Shown: positions 61,059 to 64,000 of the stretch, one piece after another
Numbering within the stretch: position 1 is the first letter of the stretch
Layout: each line of letters starts with the position of its first letter
Assembly: GCF_000472785.1 (NCBI RefSeq)
Contig: NZ_AXAL01000013.1
Coordinates: forward strand, 162,183 to 226,182
Length of the DNA stretch: 64,000 nt
Source of the DNA: Mesorhizobium loti CJ3sym
GTDB lineage: Bacteria; Pseudomonadota; Alphaproteobacteria; Rhizobiales; Rhizobiaceae
Direction: 5' to 3'
Program-made: the position numbers and the translations under genes
Notes under the pieces: generated by a model
Database searches by the model: none
Told to the model about the DNA's origin: nothing
Seen by the model: only the letters and a program-made list of their open reading frames with translations

Positions 61059-61099
61059 GCAAGCGCTTGCTTGCTAAACTAGGCAAGCGTTTGCTTGCT
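61059..61099. repeat. Tandem repeat of a palindromic 17-mer upstream of tRNA-fMet
   Basis: Two 17-bp units, 61059-61075 (GCAAGCGCTTGCTTGCT) and 61083-61099 (one base different), offset by 24 bp. The first holds the perfect palindrome GCAAGCGCTTGC. They lie in the 5S to tRNA spacer. Confidence 0.7.
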
Positions 61100-61146
61100 T
61101 AATGCTGCAATCGTCCAGGGGCGATTGCGATATTGACCACCAAATG

Positions 61147-61167
61147 AAAGGGCCGCTTTCGCGGCCC
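61147..61167 (-). terminator. Hairpin in the 5S-tRNA spacer
   Basis: GGGCCGC (61150-61156) and GCGGCCC (61161-61167) close a 4-nt loop; the minus-strand read then has TTTCATTTGG. It may be a processing site or a weak terminator after 5S. Confidence 0.6.
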
Positions 61168-61251
61168 GTGTTCCCGTTGGCGGGCCTGTTCGTAGAGAGA
61201 AGATTTCTCTCGATCCGATTTTTGGATGAGAGTTTCAACGTGCATTTAGCA

Positions 61252-61369
61252 GACCTGGCAGCGACCTACTCTCCCGCGTCTTGAGACGAAGTACCATCAG
61301 CGCTGGAGCGTTTCACGGCCGAGTTCGGAATGGGATCGGGTGCAGCCGCTCCGCCATAACCACCAGGTC
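61252..61369 (-). rRNA. rrf: 5S ribosomal RNA
   Basis: About 118 nt. The minus strand begins GACCTGGTGGTTATGGCGGA and ends GCTGCCAGGTC, which pair as helix I, and it contains the conserved CCCGATCCCATTCCGAACTCGG and GATGGTACTTCG-like loops (given in part). It is placed between 23S and tRNA-fMet. Confidence 0.95.
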
Positions 61370-61540
61370 GGCAAAACGCACGTTGTTCGAGAAGCTTTTT
61401 GAGCGAAGGAGCATAGAGAGACGTCGGCAGCGGAGCTGTCGGGGGCCTCTCGGGGCTGTTCGCTGGTCTTTATGTGCCCTGTCATCCCGGCGCAATCCAA
61501 AGGATTGTCGCCAATCGAGATGAGCATAAGGAATGAGAAC

Positions 61541-64000
<2,460 letters not shown>

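Overview
The window looks like a chromosomal segment of a member of the Rhizobiales, most probably Mesorhizobium or a close relative. Evidence: high GC, many ABC importers, a C-P lyase locus, rhizobial-style intergenic palindromes in several families, and an rRNA operon ending 23S-5S-tRNA-fMet. The genus is an inference from gene content and style; no database search was possible.

Layout. 1-6980: the end of a phosphonate (C-P lyase) locus on the plus strand: phnK (cut by the window start), phnL, a hexapeptide acyltransferase, a DUF1868/2H-phosphoesterase-like gene, then the phnC-phnD-phnE-phnE2 importer. 7139-14690: sugar or sugar-acid catabolism with three TIM-barrel epimerase/isomerase proteins, a Gfo/Idh/MocA dehydrogenase, a mandelate-racemase-family enzyme, a FadR-type GntR regulator and a 2-hydroxyacid dehydrogenase. 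14733-21452: mixed single genes (secreted Cys protein, amidase, GFA protein, a frameshifted SDR gene, TetR, MFS, AraC, secreted cupin). 21465-27123: a minus-strand carbohydrate or polyol ABC importer with two different ATPases and a 74-aa membrane protein. 27483-30699: TetR, a Tm-1-like protein, a PEP-hydrolase-like protein and a cupin. 30891-37924: an M24 peptidase divergent from a Dpp-type importer; the first ATPase gene of that importer carries a palindromic repeat translated in frame. 38048-44977: a minus-strand RbsBC/FrcBCA-like sugar importer, a SorC-type regulator, a LacD-type aldolase and a ROK kinase fused to a P-loop kinase. 44984-54546: a GntR regulator divergent from an apparent operon of a DUF1185 protein, an alpha/beta-hydrolase-flavin-reductase fusion, a luciferase-like monooxygenase, an aldehyde dehydrogenase and a PotD-B-C-A-type importer; this is the strongest candidate for an undescribed catabolic system. 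54596-60823: DeoR, an unknown protein, an NAD(P)-binding protein, a DsbA-family protein, LysR, GMC oxidoreductase and a truncated FGGY kinase. 60933-64000: terminator, tRNA-fMet, 5S rRNA and the 3' part of 23S rRNA, all on the minus strand.

How it works together. Much of the window is modular: an importer next to catabolic enzymes and a local regulator. Operators can be read by eye. Three intergenic regions each hold a pair of TGGTNNNACCA sites (10564/10744, 27288/27464, 32169/32244), which may place the epimerase cluster, the polyol-type importer and the peptide importer/peptidase under one FadR-type regulator, perhaps the GntR at 12982. A 28-bp motif occurs before the sugar importer (41183) and between the SorC gene and the aldolase (42318), tying those genes together. 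Several solute-binding-protein genes are followed by hairpins, as expected where binding protein must exceed permease.
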